Shown: piece by piece, positions 8,201-16,123 of the stretch
How positions within the stretch are numbered: position 1 is the first letter of the stretch
Layout: each line of letters starts with the position of its first letter
Translations under genes and position numbers: made by a program
NCBI RefSeq assembly: GCF_001468485.1
Contig: NZ_LODI01000044.1
Coordinates: 77,641 to 122,704 of the forward strand
DNA from: Pseudoalteromonas sp. H71
GTDB lineage: Bacteria; Pseudomonadota; Gammaproteobacteria; Enterobacterales; Alteromonadaceae
DNA: 45,064 bases
Reading direction: 5' to 3'
Notes under the pieces: generated by a model
Databases searched by the model: none
The model's input: the letters and a program-made list of their open reading frames with translations, nothing else
Told to the model about the DNA's origin: nothing

Positions 8201-8645
8201 AGATACGCCTTTGAAGGACACATTATCAGTTAAAAAATCAATTACACCTTTACAAGGTAGTAATGATTTTAATAACTCTACAGAGCTAAAAAATAAGCAG
8301 CACAAAGATGACTTTTATTTAGACGAGCACTTTTCAAATAATGCTAAACCGTCGTTGACAACACAAGGTGATGGAACATCAAATATTTGTGCTGGTTTAA
8401 TTGTTAAAAAACATTTTACCTCATCATATCTAGCTCAAAAGCCAACGACGGTGATGCCTAATCTGCAAAATGTTCAATCAATAAGCAAACAAACCATATC
8501 AATGGCATATCAAGAGTGTGAACATCATCGCAATAAGGTAACAGTTATTTGTCAGGTCAATAAGCAACTTAAGCAACAAAGCTTAGATGTAACAAATAAA
8601 TCGAATAGATTAGTACGTATTTCGACCCGAGGAGAATCAGTATGA
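5292..8645 (+). CDS. Outer-membrane usher with triplicated C-terminal domain and long tail
   Basis: An 1117-residue usher of the FimD/PapC/CsuD family, which normally is about 800-860 residues. It has a signal peptide (residues 1-21, ending SSA), an N-terminal chaperone-binding domain (ETLFLDVYLNGKPV, to about 115), a 24-strand barrel to about 600, an inserted plug near 230-300 (YPEFVGSAVLPSDVEVFVNN), and a first C-terminal domain at about 600-670 (GGIKDVPVLVENQVVGKSD). The final beta domain then occurs three times (677-755, 759-838, 844-920), each with G-x-PIPxG, a W or Y core and two cysteines closing with IGPxxC. A charged linker (921-1030; PLKDTPLKDT) and a short cysteine-containing end (C1033, C1076, C1087) follow. 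The stop overlaps the tip gene by ATGA. Confidence 0.92.
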   Translation: MYILVKLMLGVGAFYSSTSSAETLFLDVYLNGKPVSELVQFENKNNHFWSTDDVLGDSLLADYASELKGKVDYCGLQSISCKYSYEKQRLYLTADADLFPDQVITSKRKNTLAITKSRGALLNYDIYYRNYESGSATTDILQQWRAFSELGIFETTANLRKEWNSSSNTSVSEGMTRYDSFWQYNDEEKMRFWRVGDLLTSGSPLARQVRMGGLKLSRRFELNPQFVSYPYPEFVGSAVLPSDVEVFVNNYKMFSGNVDPGNFILDSEPRVNGFASASIVTTDINGQAVTRDLQFYVAPELLKKGIYDYDLNLGMLRKNFGIKSFDYDTNLTGIADIRYGLTNNLTIFSHTELNKYVYNLGIGTDFTYGNAGVFSFALAHGKGKDNSGWLGSAGYRFQADNWGLSAKVKQQQAGYSDIGTSQAISPIKREAQVNTAYSFANGVSLGIGYFDIEKFDNENRQLLSGFYNQSIGESSLSANVNLDLNTKDLSVGLNLSIPFGQRLRASINHVQNRRTKNRTVASASMSRVGNRGFKGAVSNVIGSSDLSANGSWRTDKVELSSGYYNRGGSSGYWGQLSGSLVLSKNRLLMGNRVADTFAVVSTGGIKDVPVLVENQVVGKSDEEGVLLVTGLASYNPVNVSISTKTLPIDTNVVNDRVQIMAAENHGIDIDFQLYQTKAAIIILNDESGRPIPVGATASLNEEQGDNFVGWDGELYLEKLQDNNTLILTWDDKQCVLEFPYIKESEDVPVIGPLTCSAEASDAIVLLIDANELPIPAGSLAIINDQAAPFVVGLNGELTLSGLLAQNIVTVNWAGQECSAEFSYYKQSTDIPVIGPVKCEKKTFMATVIVKDSRGQPIPAGANAVINAEQSHTVSHNGEIYPQALQDTNQMVLTWSNKQCTVSFSYDQVNHQKAIIGPLQCKESLLPTAVQQSEAIGDKEARKAPKTETKRSVAEPVELETEEYTDDLPLKDTPLKDTLSVKKSITPLQGSNDFNNSTELKNKQHKDDFYLDEHFSNNAKPSLTTQGDGTSNICAGLIVKKHFTSSYLAQKPTTVMPNLQNVQSISKQTISMAYQECEHHRNKVTVICQVNKQLKQQSLDVTNKSNRLVRISTRGESV
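7320..8051 (+). repeat. Three tandem copies of the usher C-terminal beta domain
   Basis: Within the usher, residues 677-755, 759-838 and 844-920 share one pattern: hydrophobic strand, G/E-x-PIPxG, NGE or DGE turn, L-x-x-N, W, x-x-C, F-x-Y, then IGPxxC. Copies end IGPLTC, IGPVKC and IGPLQC. Cysteine pairs are 734/755, 817/838 and 899/920, each likely a disulfide. Copies have diverged in sequence, so the duplication is not recent. Confidence 0.85.
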
Positions 8646-9565
8646 ATACCATATCTAAACTTTGCTGTGGCGCTATAATGGTCATGACCTGTGAAACGGC
8701 ATTAGCGGATTGCGTTGTTGGGGGAAATAGCAACCAAAACTTGGGTACCTTTAATTCAAACTCAATATCGACTGGGGTAGTTGAAACATCATTTAGTTCT
8801 GACTTTGCTTGTTCGGGTTTTGTTAACCTATTAGACTTTAGTGAAATTGATGCCACATTAGTTGCTGCTGATTTCCAACTAACTGCAACTAATGGCGATG
8901 CGATCCCTTACACCCTCTATACAGCAGCAGAGCGAACAGATCCATTTACCCTGAACGAAACCGTTAGCTTTGGTTCGTTTAACTTATTAGACTTGCTTGG
9001 TTTGTTTGGAGACGATGGTACGATTCCAATCTATTTATCAACAGGGACTTCGAATGTCGGTGTTGGGTCGTATAGCGATTCAATTACAATATTTTGGCAG
9101 TGGGATTATTGCTCTGGAATTGGTTTATCGGGTATATGTCTTGGAAGAGATGAAGGGTCTGCTAGTGTAGTTGTTAATGTTCAACTCGATGTTACTGCTA
9201 GTTGTAGCGTACAAACATCGGATGTTTCATTAGGCACCGTATCTTATTTAGGTGATTTACATAGTGCTATTTTGCCTTTTGATGTCAACTGTACAAAACA
9301 ATTAAGTTATCAGTACTTTGTTGACGGTGGTGATAACTTTACTAATGGCAACCGTAATATGGTATTTGGCGGTGAAAGCATTGCTTATAAAATCTCTGCG
9401 ACCGATGGTAATACTGCTATTGGTCCTGATGTAGGCGCCAGTGTAGCAGGGGTAGGCATTGGCAATAACCAAGCTTATCAATTTTTAGTTGAAACATTGG
9501 TAGAAGATAGGTTCCCATCACCTGGTTTATATGCTGATCGCGTGAGAGTTATTGTAGAGTTTTGA
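8642..9565 (+). CDS. Two-domain spore-coat-U tip subunit (CsuE-like)
   Basis: A 307-residue secreted protein with signal peptide ending TALA (residue 22) and two SCPU-type domains. The first runs from DCVVGG to about 165 (FACSGFV, IPYTLYTAAERTD, GSYSDSITIFWQW), the second from about 180 to the end (VTASCSVQTSD, FDVNCTKQLSYQYFV, GLYADRVRVIVEF). Two-domain subunits at the end of archaic pilus operons are tip adhesins; the N-terminal domain would contact surfaces and the C-terminal domain carries the donor strand region. The segment SFNLLDLLGLFGDDG is strongly hydrophobic and could be an exposed binding loop, as in CsuE. Translation is coupled to the usher by the ATGA overlap. Confidence 0.85.
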   Translation: MNTISKLCCGAIMVMTCETALADCVVGGNSNQNLGTFNSNSISTGVVETSFSSDFACSGFVNLLDFSEIDATLVAADFQLTATNGDAIPYTLYTAAERTDPFTLNETVSFGSFNLLDLLGLFGDDGTIPIYLSTGTSNVGVGSYSDSITIFWQWDYCSGIGLSGICLGRDEGSASVVVNVQLDVTASCSVQTSDVSLGTVSYLGDLHSAILPFDVNCTKQLSYQYFVDGGDNFTNGNRNMVFGGESIAYKISATDGNTAIGPDVGASVAGVGIGNNQAYQFLVETLVEDRFPSPGLYADRVRVIVEF

Positions 9566-9599
9566 TAAAAGGATAGCAGGTATAAATTACTAACTGATT

Positions 9600-9667
9600 G
9601 CAATGAATACGCAAACCATTTATAAATAAAAATTTCGCTAGGTTTGTATTGAGTTGCGATCTTTTTT
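9600..9667 (+). terminator. Imperfect hairpin and T-tract ending the pilus operon
   Basis: The segment GCAATGAATACGCAAACC (9600-9617) pairs imperfectly with GGTTTGTATTGAGTTGC (9641-9657), and CTTTTTTATT follows. It starts 35 bp after the tip-gene stop. The long loop and bulges make this a moderate call. Confidence 0.45.
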
Positions 9668-9796
9668 ATTATCTACTGACAAATAATCTTACTCCGCTGC
9701 CCTTACAAAGATATAAATTGATTGCTCTGAGTTACTAGTAATAAAAATACAGGCAGTGCGACAATTATAACGGAAAATATATAGACGACTGATAAT

Positions 9797-10906
9797 TTGA
9801 AGGAATATTCAATTAATAATCAAGAAGTAAAAATAACAACCTTTAATTTATTTAACTACCTTGAGCCACCTAACGCCTATTATGAATTTGAACGCATATA
9901 CACCGCTGAGCAATGGGTAAGAAAACAACGATGGATAACTGAATACATAAAGGAGCAGCAGCCCGATGTAATTGGTTTTCAGGAAATATTTAGCATTGAG
10001 TCGCTTAAAGAATTAATGCTAAACCAAGGTTACGAGCACTTTGCTGTAGTTGATAAACCCCATGTTATAGATGATTTTATTTTTAAGCACCCAGTCGTCG
10101 GCATCGCCTCTAAATACCCGATTGTTGATGTTATAGCTGTAGAGCATGATAAAGAACTTGCATGCTCACTTGGTTTAACAGAAGCATTTTTATTTAGCCG
10201 AAAGGTACTAAGAGCCACAATTACTTTACCGCATTTAGGGAACACTGATTGTTATGTTGTGCACTTTAAATCTAAGCGAGGCATGATTGAGACTGATGAG
10301 CACACTAAAGCACTTACGCCCGAGCAAAACATAATCGAAATATTAAAAGCGAATGTAGCAGGTGGCTGGGGCTCTACTATACAGCGCGGCAGCGAAGCGA
10401 CTTTACTTATGATACAAATGATCACCCGACGAGAAGCAACTCAATACCCTATGGTATTAATGGGGGATTTTAACAACGACCTAACCGATGGTGTGCTTAG
10501 CCATTTACTGACAAATACACTCAGGTTTGCGCCCGCACTGGATGCCAAAGCCTACCTTGCTAAATATTGTTTGTATGACTCGTGGGCGTTATTTGAAAAA
10601 TTAGCTATTTCGATAGATGATGCTGAACTAGCCAATACTAATATCAATACTAATACCAATAGTGATAATAATATTGCCAAACAAGCGCCTTTAACGCGTA
10701 AGCCAACGCATTACTTTGGTACAAGCAGCTCAGTGCTCGATTATATTTTGCTGTCTTGTGAGTTTGATTCAAGTTACGACGATAGTTTTTTTGAGGTCAG
10801 CGACCATACTACCTACGACAGGCATTTAATTAACCCAGAATACGAGCGAGATGACTTAACGACCGATCATGGTGTTGTGTGTATTACTTTAAGCCTCAGA
10901 ACTTAA
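9797..10906 (+). CDS. Endonuclease/exonuclease/phosphatase (EEP) family hydrolase
   Basis: A 369-residue cytoplasmic protein with the EEP (DNase I / APE1-like) fold. Seen motifs: VKITTFNLFN (metal-site Asn), QPDVIGFQEIF (catalytic Glu), MVLMGDFNND (GDxN) and TTDHGVVCIT (terminal Asp-His). These enzymes cut phosphodiester or phosphomonoester bonds with Mg2+; the substrate cannot be told. A low-complexity N/T/D stretch (NTNINTNTNSDNN) interrupts the region before the C-terminal strands. There is no in-frame ATG near the start: TTG at 9797 is the plausible start but has no clear ribosome site, whereas AAGGA (9800-9804) is well spaced for an ATT at 9812. Confidence 0.8.
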   Translation: MKEYSINNQEVKITTFNLFNYLEPPNAYYEFERIYTAEQWVRKQRWITEYIKEQQPDVIGFQEIFSIESLKELMLNQGYEHFAVVDKPHVIDDFIFKHPVVGIASKYPIVDVIAVEHDKELACSLGLTEAFLFSRKVLRATITLPHLGNTDCYVVHFKSKRGMIETDEHTKALTPEQNIIEILKANVAGGWGSTIQRGSEATLLMIQMITRREATQYPMVLMGDFNNDLTDGVLSHLLTNTLRFAPALDAKAYLAKYCLYDSWALFEKLAISIDDAELANTNINTNTNSDNNIAKQAPLTRKPTHYFGTSSSVLDYILLSCEFDSSYDDSFFEVSDHTTYDRHLINPEYERDDLTTDHGVVCITLSLRT

Positions 10907-11065
10907 AAAACCGTTGTAAAAAGGCACATAATAATATGTATTTATTACAAAAGTGATTTTTAATTTATTACAAGGTGCTGAATAAATTGAATTTATATTT
11001 GGTATTCATTTTGCAAAAAGTATTGCAGCTTTAATTACTTAGTTTTAATAATAAAGGATTTAACA

Positions 11066-11485
11066 ATGACGGAAGTTTCTTTATCTGCTTATTTAGGGTT
11101 TTATTTTTACTTAATTATGCTGGTGGTGCAGTGGGGGGTAGCAACATTTAGTAAAGCTAAAGAACCCGGTGCAGTGCCGGGTAAAATTAGTGACGATTTA
11201 TCGCACGGTAGCTTTATATTTAGAGCGCATCGTACCTTTCAAAATACATTAGAAAACAGCGCTTTGTTTATTGGTACGGTGTTATTTGCATTTGTAATTA
11301 ACTACCAAAGTGCTGCTTTTGCACTGTGTGTATGGGTGTATGTTGTTGCTCGTATAGTTCATATGGTGCTTTATTACGTTATAGCAACAGAGAAAAATCC
11401 AAGCCCACGTACTTATTTCTTTTTAATCAGTTTTATTGCCAACATTGTCATGTTGGTATTAATAGGTTTACGGTTAATTGCTTAA
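11066..11485 (+). CDS. MAPEG-family membrane protein
   Basis: A 139-residue protein with four membrane helices and the MAPEG signature FRAHRTFQNTLEN (residues 52-64) after helix 1. The family includes glutathione S-transferase and eicosanoid-synthesis enzymes in the membrane; the bacterial members are poorly characterised, and conjugation of hydrophobic electrophiles to glutathione is only a possibility. A GGATTT region upstream gives a weak ribosome site. It stands alone, closed by a strong hairpin shared with the convergent ABC exporter. Confidence 0.85.
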   Translation: MTEVSLSAYLGFYFYLIMLVVQWGVATFSKAKEPGAVPGKISDDLSHGSFIFRAHRTFQNTLENSALFIGTVLFAFVINYQSAAFALCVWVYVVARIVHMVLYYVIATEKNPSPRTYFFLISFIANIVMLVLIGLRLIA

Positions 11486-11494
11486 TAAGTAAAC

Positions 11495-11528
11495 CACGAC
11501 GTTATAGCTAAAGTGCTATAACGTCGTG
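11495..11528. terminator. Long perfect hairpin between convergent genes
   Basis: CACGACGTTATAGC (11495-11508) and GCTATAACGTCGTG (11515-11528) pair 14 of 14 around a TAAAGT loop. It lies between the MAPEG gene (plus) and the ABC exporter (minus), followed on the plus strand by TTATATTT. Probable bidirectional terminator. Confidence 0.7.
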
Positions 11529-11540
11529 TTATATTTACAG

Positions 11541-13388
11541 CTACTCCACCCCAATAAACCCGCCGGTTTGATGTGCCCAAAGGCCTGCATATATTCCACC
11601 TTGAGCAATCAGTTCATCGTGCGAGCCTTGCTCAACTACGCCACCATTATCCAACACGATGAGTCTATCCATTTGAGCAATGGTAGACAGCCTGTGCGCA
11701 ATAGCAATTACCGTTTTGCCTGTCATTAAATCATCCAGACTTGCTTGAATAGCCGCTTCAACTTCTGAGTCAAGTGCACTGGTTGCTTCGTCTAAAATAA
11801 GAATAGGGGCATTTTTAAGTAACACACGTGCAATGGCAATACGTTGGCGTTGACCGCCCGATAGCGTGACACCACGTTCTCCTACTTGTGCATTAAACCC
11901 TTTGTTGCCTTTTGAATCTTCTAAGTCATTAATAAACTCTAGGGCTTTAGCTTGCTTTGCTGCGTTTAACATTTCGGCTTCGGTGGCATCGGGGCGGCCA
12001 TATAAAATATTGTCTTTTACTGAGCGGTGAAGTAGTGAGGTGTCTTGAGTTACCATAGCAATGTAACGACGAAGGCTTTCTTGACTTACGTCAGTAATAT
12101 TTTGCCCATCAATTTTTATGCATCCAGAGTCGGTATCGTAAAAGCGAAGTAGTAGATTAACAAGCGTTGATTTACCCGCGCCAGAACGTCCAACTAACCC
12201 TATTTTTTCACCTGGTTTTATGTTGAGATTTAACCCGTTCATTACCGGTCCGCGGTGGGTTTCGTTAGCGGCTTTGCCATAATTAAAGTGGATATTTTGA
12301 AACTCAATGCTTCCTTGTGTTACTTCAAGGGTGTTTGCATTAGGTTTATCGTCTACTTTTATTGGGTTTGAAAGCGTTTTCATACCATCGGTGGCGGTGC
12401 CAATGTTTTCAAATAGGCTACTTATTTCCCACATGATCCATTGCGCCATGCCATTTAATCTAAGCGATAAACTCACTGCAACAGCTATGGCGCCAGTGCT
12501 AATTGCACTTAATGACCATAAATAAAGTGATAATGCGGCAACACTAAACACCAATAAGTAGTTTAGCGTATTAATTGCAAAGTTAAGGCTGGTTACTAAA
12601 CGCATTTGTTTGTACACAGGTTGTAAAAATACATCCATGCTTTGTTTAGCATATTGCTCTTCCCGCTGGGTGTACGAAAAAAGTTTAATAGTTGAAATGT
12701 TTGTATAGCTATCAACAATACGGCCCGTCATTTCTGAGCGGGCGTCGGCTTGTGAACTGGCTATTTTTTTAAGTTTAGGAACAAAGTAAACCTGTATTGA
12801 AGCATACAACGCAAGCCATACAAGCAATGGGATCATTAAGCGCCAGTCAGCTTCAGCCACTAAAAACACCATTGCGCCAAAGTAAACCACTATGTACATA
12901 AGTACATCAAGCAACTTCATTACTGCTTCGCGAACCGCTAAAGACGTTTGCATGACTTTGGTGGCTATTCGTCCAGCAAATTCATTTTGGTAAAAACTCA
13001 CACTTTGGCGAAGTAAATATCGATGCGCCGACCAACGAATTGACATAGGGTAATTGCCCAGTAAGGCCTGATGCAAGATGGCTGCATGAAAAAAAACCAC
13101 TATGGGCAAAACGACTAACAGCATAATAGCCATTTTGATAAGTTCAGACTTTTGTTCTACAAACAGGGTTTGAGGTGTATGCGTACTTAGCCAATCTACT
13201 AATTGGCCCATATAACTAAATAACGAAACTTCTAAAATAGCCAAGAGCGCCGCACTTATCGACATAAGTACTAGTGAGAGTTCCATGCCCTTGGTGTAAT
13301 GGCGGCAAAACGCAAATAAAGTAGAAGGCGGCTGAGTGGGTTTTTCCTCAGGAAATGCGTTGGTCATTCTTTCAAATAATCGATACAT
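11541..13388 (-). CDS. ABC exporter half-transporter (fused permease and ATPase)
   Basis: A 615-residue type-I ABC exporter. Residues about 30-330 form the six-helix membrane domain (SYMGQLVDWL, GNYPMSIRWSAHRYLLRQS, FAGRIATKVMQTS). The nucleotide-binding domain follows with Walker A GRSGAGKST (400-408), Q-loop VTQDTSLL, signature LSGGQRQR (509-516), Walker B ILILDE (529-534) and H-loop AIAHR (His565). All catalytic residues are present, so it is probably active as a homodimer like MsbA or multidrug exporters; its substrate is unknown. It is monocistronic, with an 18-bp palindrome about 75-92 bp upstream of the start that may be an operator. Confidence 0.92.
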   Translation of the reverse strand: MYRLFERMTNAFPEEKPTQPPSTLFAFCRHYTKGMELSLVLMSISAALLAILEVSLFSYMGQLVDWLSTHTPQTLFVEQKSELIKMAIMLLVVLPIVVFFHAAILHQALLGNYPMSIRWSAHRYLLRQSVSFYQNEFAGRIATKVMQTSLAVREAVMKLLDVLMYIVVYFGAMVFLVAEADWRLMIPLLVWLALYASIQVYFVPKLKKIASSQADARSEMTGRIVDSYTNISTIKLFSYTQREEQYAKQSMDVFLQPVYKQMRLVTSLNFAINTLNYLLVFSVAALSLYLWSLSAISTGAIAVAVSLSLRLNGMAQWIMWEISSLFENIGTATDGMKTLSNPIKVDDKPNANTLEVTQGSIEFQNIHFNYGKAANETHRGPVMNGLNLNIKPGEKIGLVGRSGAGKSTLVNLLLRFYDTDSGCIKIDGQNITDVSQESLRRYIAMVTQDTSLLHRSVKDNILYGRPDATEAEMLNAAKQAKALEFINDLEDSKGNKGFNAQVGERGVTLSGGQRQRIAIARVLLKNAPILILDEATSALDSEVEAAIQASLDDLMTGKTVIAIAHRLSTIAQMDRLIVLDNGGVVEQGSHDELIAQGGIYAGLWAHQTGGFIGVE

Positions 13389-13462
13389 TTTAAAAACTTA
13401 AATAGCAAATAATATGGGGTATCATACCATTTAAGTATTTTTAAATGCAGTTTTGTGTTCAC

Positions 13463-13480
13463 TAACCTGAACTCAGGTTA
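13463..13480. promoter_or_regulatory. 18-bp palindrome upstream of the ABC exporter gene
   Basis: TAACCTGA-AC-TCAGGTTA (13463-13480) has perfect 8-bp arms, lying in the 114-bp gap between the ABC start and the lipoprotein stop. A second short dyad, GGTAT-C-ATACC (13418-13428), lies nearer the ABC start. Either could be a repressor or activator site; no adjacent regulator gene exists to pair it with. Confidence 0.45.
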
Positions 13481-13502
13481 ATCATTACTTAGGTAGGCTA
13501 TT

Positions 13503-14336
13503 TTACCTAACAGGGTTCGAAAGGTTTATGCCTCGGCTCATATATAAGTCGTCGTATTTTAACCCACCGTTGCCATAGGGCTTTTTAGCCGGTCCGGTGT
13601 TTGCGTTTGCTAAAAAGTAAATAAGTGGTTGTTCGCGTTTCATTCTAAATTTTGCATTTTTATATACCAGTGTTTGAGTTGTAAACTCCCCACCTTGAAC
13701 ATACACATTATATTGTTGGCCTTGCATTTTTGTAGGCGCGTTATTAACCACATACCAAATGCTGTACCATTGATTTGTATTGAGTGGCTGTGCTGATTGA
13801 GCGGCTTTGTAGTTTTGTATATTGCTGTAGCCATTGTCTGTTTTAACCATTAACGTACCGTTGTTTTTAAACCCATTCGACTCGGCTTTATCTGTTACAC
13901 GCAACGTGGGTTCAAACGCGTTGTAACCCTGCTTTTTTATTTCATTTGGTTGCAGATTACTTAATCCAAAAGCATGGTTATTAGGAAATGTTTCTACATT
14001 TATACGTGTAAAAAACGTGTAAGTTTCACCAACTTCTACTACTTTTGGCAGTTTGGTAAAGCTGAGTGCTTTTCGGTTGCCAAAAATACCTTCGGCGGCT
14101 GGTTTTTTTAACAAATAATGATTTGAGGATTCAGCCTCTTGCGATATTTTTGTCACTTGTGGGTAGGGTACGTATGGATTGGTTTGATTGTCTGTATCAG
14201 CTTTTTGCCATGTTAACGTTTGCGTTTCAAAATTATCGATCAACAACCATTGAGACGTGGAAGAGTGTTGGTGATTTTGACTACATGCCACTAACGAGGT
14301 TAACCCCATTAGTAGAAGACCGTTTTTATAGCGCAT
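13503..14336 (-). CDS. Predicted lipoprotein, function unknown
   Basis: A 277-residue protein with a type-II signal peptide and lipobox (LTSLVAC, Cys18), hence lipid-anchored. The mature part is polar and beta-rich, opening with WLLIDNFETQTLTWQKAD, a pattern seen in jelly-roll or concanavalin-like sugar-binding domains (DNFE... and a late LKYDDLYMSRG strand). No catalytic motif is evident. It could be a carbohydrate-binding or glycan-related surface protein, but that is only an inference from fold-like patterns. The lipobox follows directly from the ATG at 14336. Confidence 0.75.
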   Translation of the reverse strand: MRYKNGLLLMGLTSLVACSQNHQHSSTSQWLLIDNFETQTLTWQKADTDNQTNPYVPYPQVTKISQEAESSNHYLLKKPAAEGIFGNRKALSFTKLPKVVEVGETYTFFTRINVETFPNNHAFGLSNLQPNEIKKQGYNAFEPTLRVTDKAESNGFKNNGTLMVKTDNGYSNIQNYKAAQSAQPLNTNQWYSIWYVVNNAPTKMQGQQYNVYVQGGEFTTQTLVYKNAKFRMKREQPLIYFLANANTGPAKKPYGNGGLKYDDLYMSRGINLSNPVR

Positions 14337-14389
14337 TGTTTGCTCTTTATGTAATTGGTATTGACAGCATAAACAGAAGTAAATTTATA

Positions 14390-14434
14390 TTGGTAATAAG
14401 ATTTAGTTGGGTGGTTTTAATTTGTTATTACCAA
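14390..14434. promoter_or_regulatory. Spaced inverted pair TTGGTAATAA / TTATTACCAA
   Basis: TTGGTAATAA (14390-14399) and its exact complement TTATTACCAA (14425-14434), centre-to-centre 35 bp, lie upstream of the lipoprotein start (14336). Related half sites occur nearby (ATTGGTATTG at 14354, ACCAATAATAA at 14452). The rest of the gap up to 14622 is AT-rich with nothing else recognised. Possible paired operator. Confidence 0.35.
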
Positions 14435-14622
14435 ATTGCATTTACTTTATAACCAATAATAACCTAATTGTAAATCAAAATAATTTGACAGGATTAAATA
14501 TAGGTAAAAATAATATAAGATTTGACGTGTTCGCAGTAAATTACTGAAACTTATTCATATTAAATAACTTTATAGTTAACATGCGTATGTATTTATTTTT
14601 AAGAAATTAATAAGGAAATATT

Positions 14623-15027
14623 ATGTATTCAGGCGCTTGTTTGTGTGGAAAAGTAAACGTAAAAATTACAGGTAATATTACCAGTATTATTCACTGCCAC
14701 TGCTCTTTGTGTAGAAAAAACAGCGGGACGGCATTTGCTACAAATGGTTTTGTAAATGCAGATGAGTTTTTAATTACTCAAGGGCAAGACTCATTAAGTG
14801 GTTATTCGTTTAAACCTGGTAGAACACGGTATTTTTGCACCTGCTGCGGTTCGCCTATTTATAGCGCAAACAGCAGTGATATTAGCCGTATTCGTATTCG
14901 GTTAGGTTTACTGGATACAGATATTACAGAAAAACCGTTATCTCATAATTTTGTTACTTCAAAAGCGAATTGGGAGCAGTTAGAAACCAGTTTGCCTTGC
15001 TATGAAAAGCATGAGCCAGGTCGCTAA
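14623..15027 (+). CDS. GFA/CENP-V domain zinc protein
   Basis: A 134-residue protein of the glutathione-dependent formaldehyde-activating (GFA) fold. Zinc-binding cysteines are all visible: CLCGKV near residue 7, HCHCSLCRKNSG near 26-33, and CTCCGSP near 73-77. The founding member was proposed to speed S-hydroxymethylglutathione formation, but most bacterial members have no proven reaction. An AAGGAA ribosome site precedes the ATG. Its stop abuts the stop of the convergent spermidine-synthase-like gene with no gap. Confidence 0.88.
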   Translation: MYSGACLCGKVNVKITGNITSIIHCHCSLCRKNSGTAFATNGFVNADEFLITQGQDSLSGYSFKPGRTRYFCTCCGSPIYSANSSDISRIRIRLGLLDTDITEKPLSHNFVTSKANWEQLETSLPCYEKHEPGR

Positions 15028-15831
15028 TTACTGCGATTCAATGTGATAAATATGGTTAATATCTTTATATAAATTGGGTGCAAGGTGCTCAAAAACTGCA
15101 GAATTTTGAATTTCATCAACGCTAATGTGTTTTAACGAACTGGGGCTTAAAACAATAACTATATTTTTATACTCATTAAATTCAACAAGCGCGATTGCTT
15201 TAAAGTACTTTCTTAACATGGCCAGTAACAGGTGTAACTCTTGAGCTGTTTTAGGGTTTATGTTGAGTGTTATTTGGCTATTTGAATGACAACAGTGCGT
15301 CATATTTTGCCAAAAAAGAGCATTATTTAAAAAGGGCTGGTGATGCTCTCCACTGAATATGTCGATGGTGATCACATCGTATTTAATTTCACATTGCTGA
15401 ATAAATTGCTCAGCTGATTGTATAAATACAGAGTGTGTTTTTGGCAATTTAAAATGTGTATGTGCAATTTCAACCACATCAGGGTTAATTTCAATGGTAT
15501 TAAAAGTATGTAGATTTTTTATAAGTTGTTTTTTATTAAGCAAGTAGTATATAGCGCGCTCTACTCCCGCCGTTCCCAGTCCTAAATTTAGCATTTTGAG
15601 ATTGGTTACTGACTTTAATAAAAAAAGTAGCATGCTTTGATTAACAGGTACTAAGACGCGCTCTGGACTACTTTGGCTCATTACACCCTGAATAACAGCA
15701 TCTTGCTCACGTTTTTCATCAAGTGTTAACCAACGGTATTGCGAGTTTTCATAAACATAGATAGGACCTAGCGCCGTTTGCTTAAACTGCACAAGGTTAC
15801 ATTTTAGCGTTTCATTTTTTAACTGGCGCAT
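15028..15831 (-). CDS. Spermidine-synthase-like (SpeE fold) protein
   Basis: A 267-residue protein with the Rossmann core of polyamine aminopropyltransferases: LNLGLGTAGVERAIYYL (cofactor loop, about residues 94-110), TIEINPDVVEIAHTHF (acidic residue for the nucleoside), and YDVITIDIFSGEHHQPF (the loop where true SpeE has the catalytic Asp). The usual N-terminal tetramerisation hairpin is only partly recognisable. Many such stand-alone proteins are annotated as spermidine synthase without evidence, so the substrate is open; a methyltransferase-like role is also possible. Confidence 0.75.
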   Translation of the reverse strand: MRQLKNETLKCNLVQFKQTALGPIYVYENSQYRWLTLDEKREQDAVIQGVMSQSSPERVLVPVNQSMLLFLLKSVTNLKMLNLGLGTAGVERAIYYLLNKKQLIKNLHTFNTIEINPDVVEIAHTHFKLPKTHSVFIQSAEQFIQQCEIKYDVITIDIFSGEHHQPFLNNALFWQNMTHCCHSNSQITLNINPKTAQELHLLLAMLRKYFKAIALVEFNEYKNIVIVLSPSSLKHISVDEIQNSAVFEHLAPNLYKDINHIYHIESQ

Positions 15832-16123
15832 ACTTTTACTATTTTAAATGATGACTAAATTGGAATTCTGATTAAGTGATTTACTAACTTATCAAATCAT
15901 GATGATAATTAAACTTTCCAAGCCTAGGACCTTTAATAAAAACAAGGCGAACTTACAGGCAATAGTTGCTCGAAATTGATTTATTATCCAGAGTCTTCGT
16001 TTATTAGTTTGGCACGAAAATAAAAAGTTTACTTAAGTTATTCGGTTTTAAGTTTATTGATTTGCTTAACCGTGTAGTATTTTGGTTTAAATTAAATCAT
16101 TTAATACATTCAAGGAAAGAAAA
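15832..16123. other. Gene-free stretch
   Basis: AT-rich spacer between divergent genes. Apart from AAGGA just before the ATG at 16124, no hairpin, promoter with convincing spacing, or open frame was recognised. Confidence 0.4.

Noticed and set aside
8021..8305. Minus-strand frame inside the usher tail
   Set aside because: Shadow of the usher in a low-complexity region; no start signals, and the usher frame is continuous and coupled to the tip gene.
11326..11511. Second plus-strand frame across the end of the MAPEG gene
   Set aside because: Out-of-frame shadow; the MAPEG frame has the family motif and helices.
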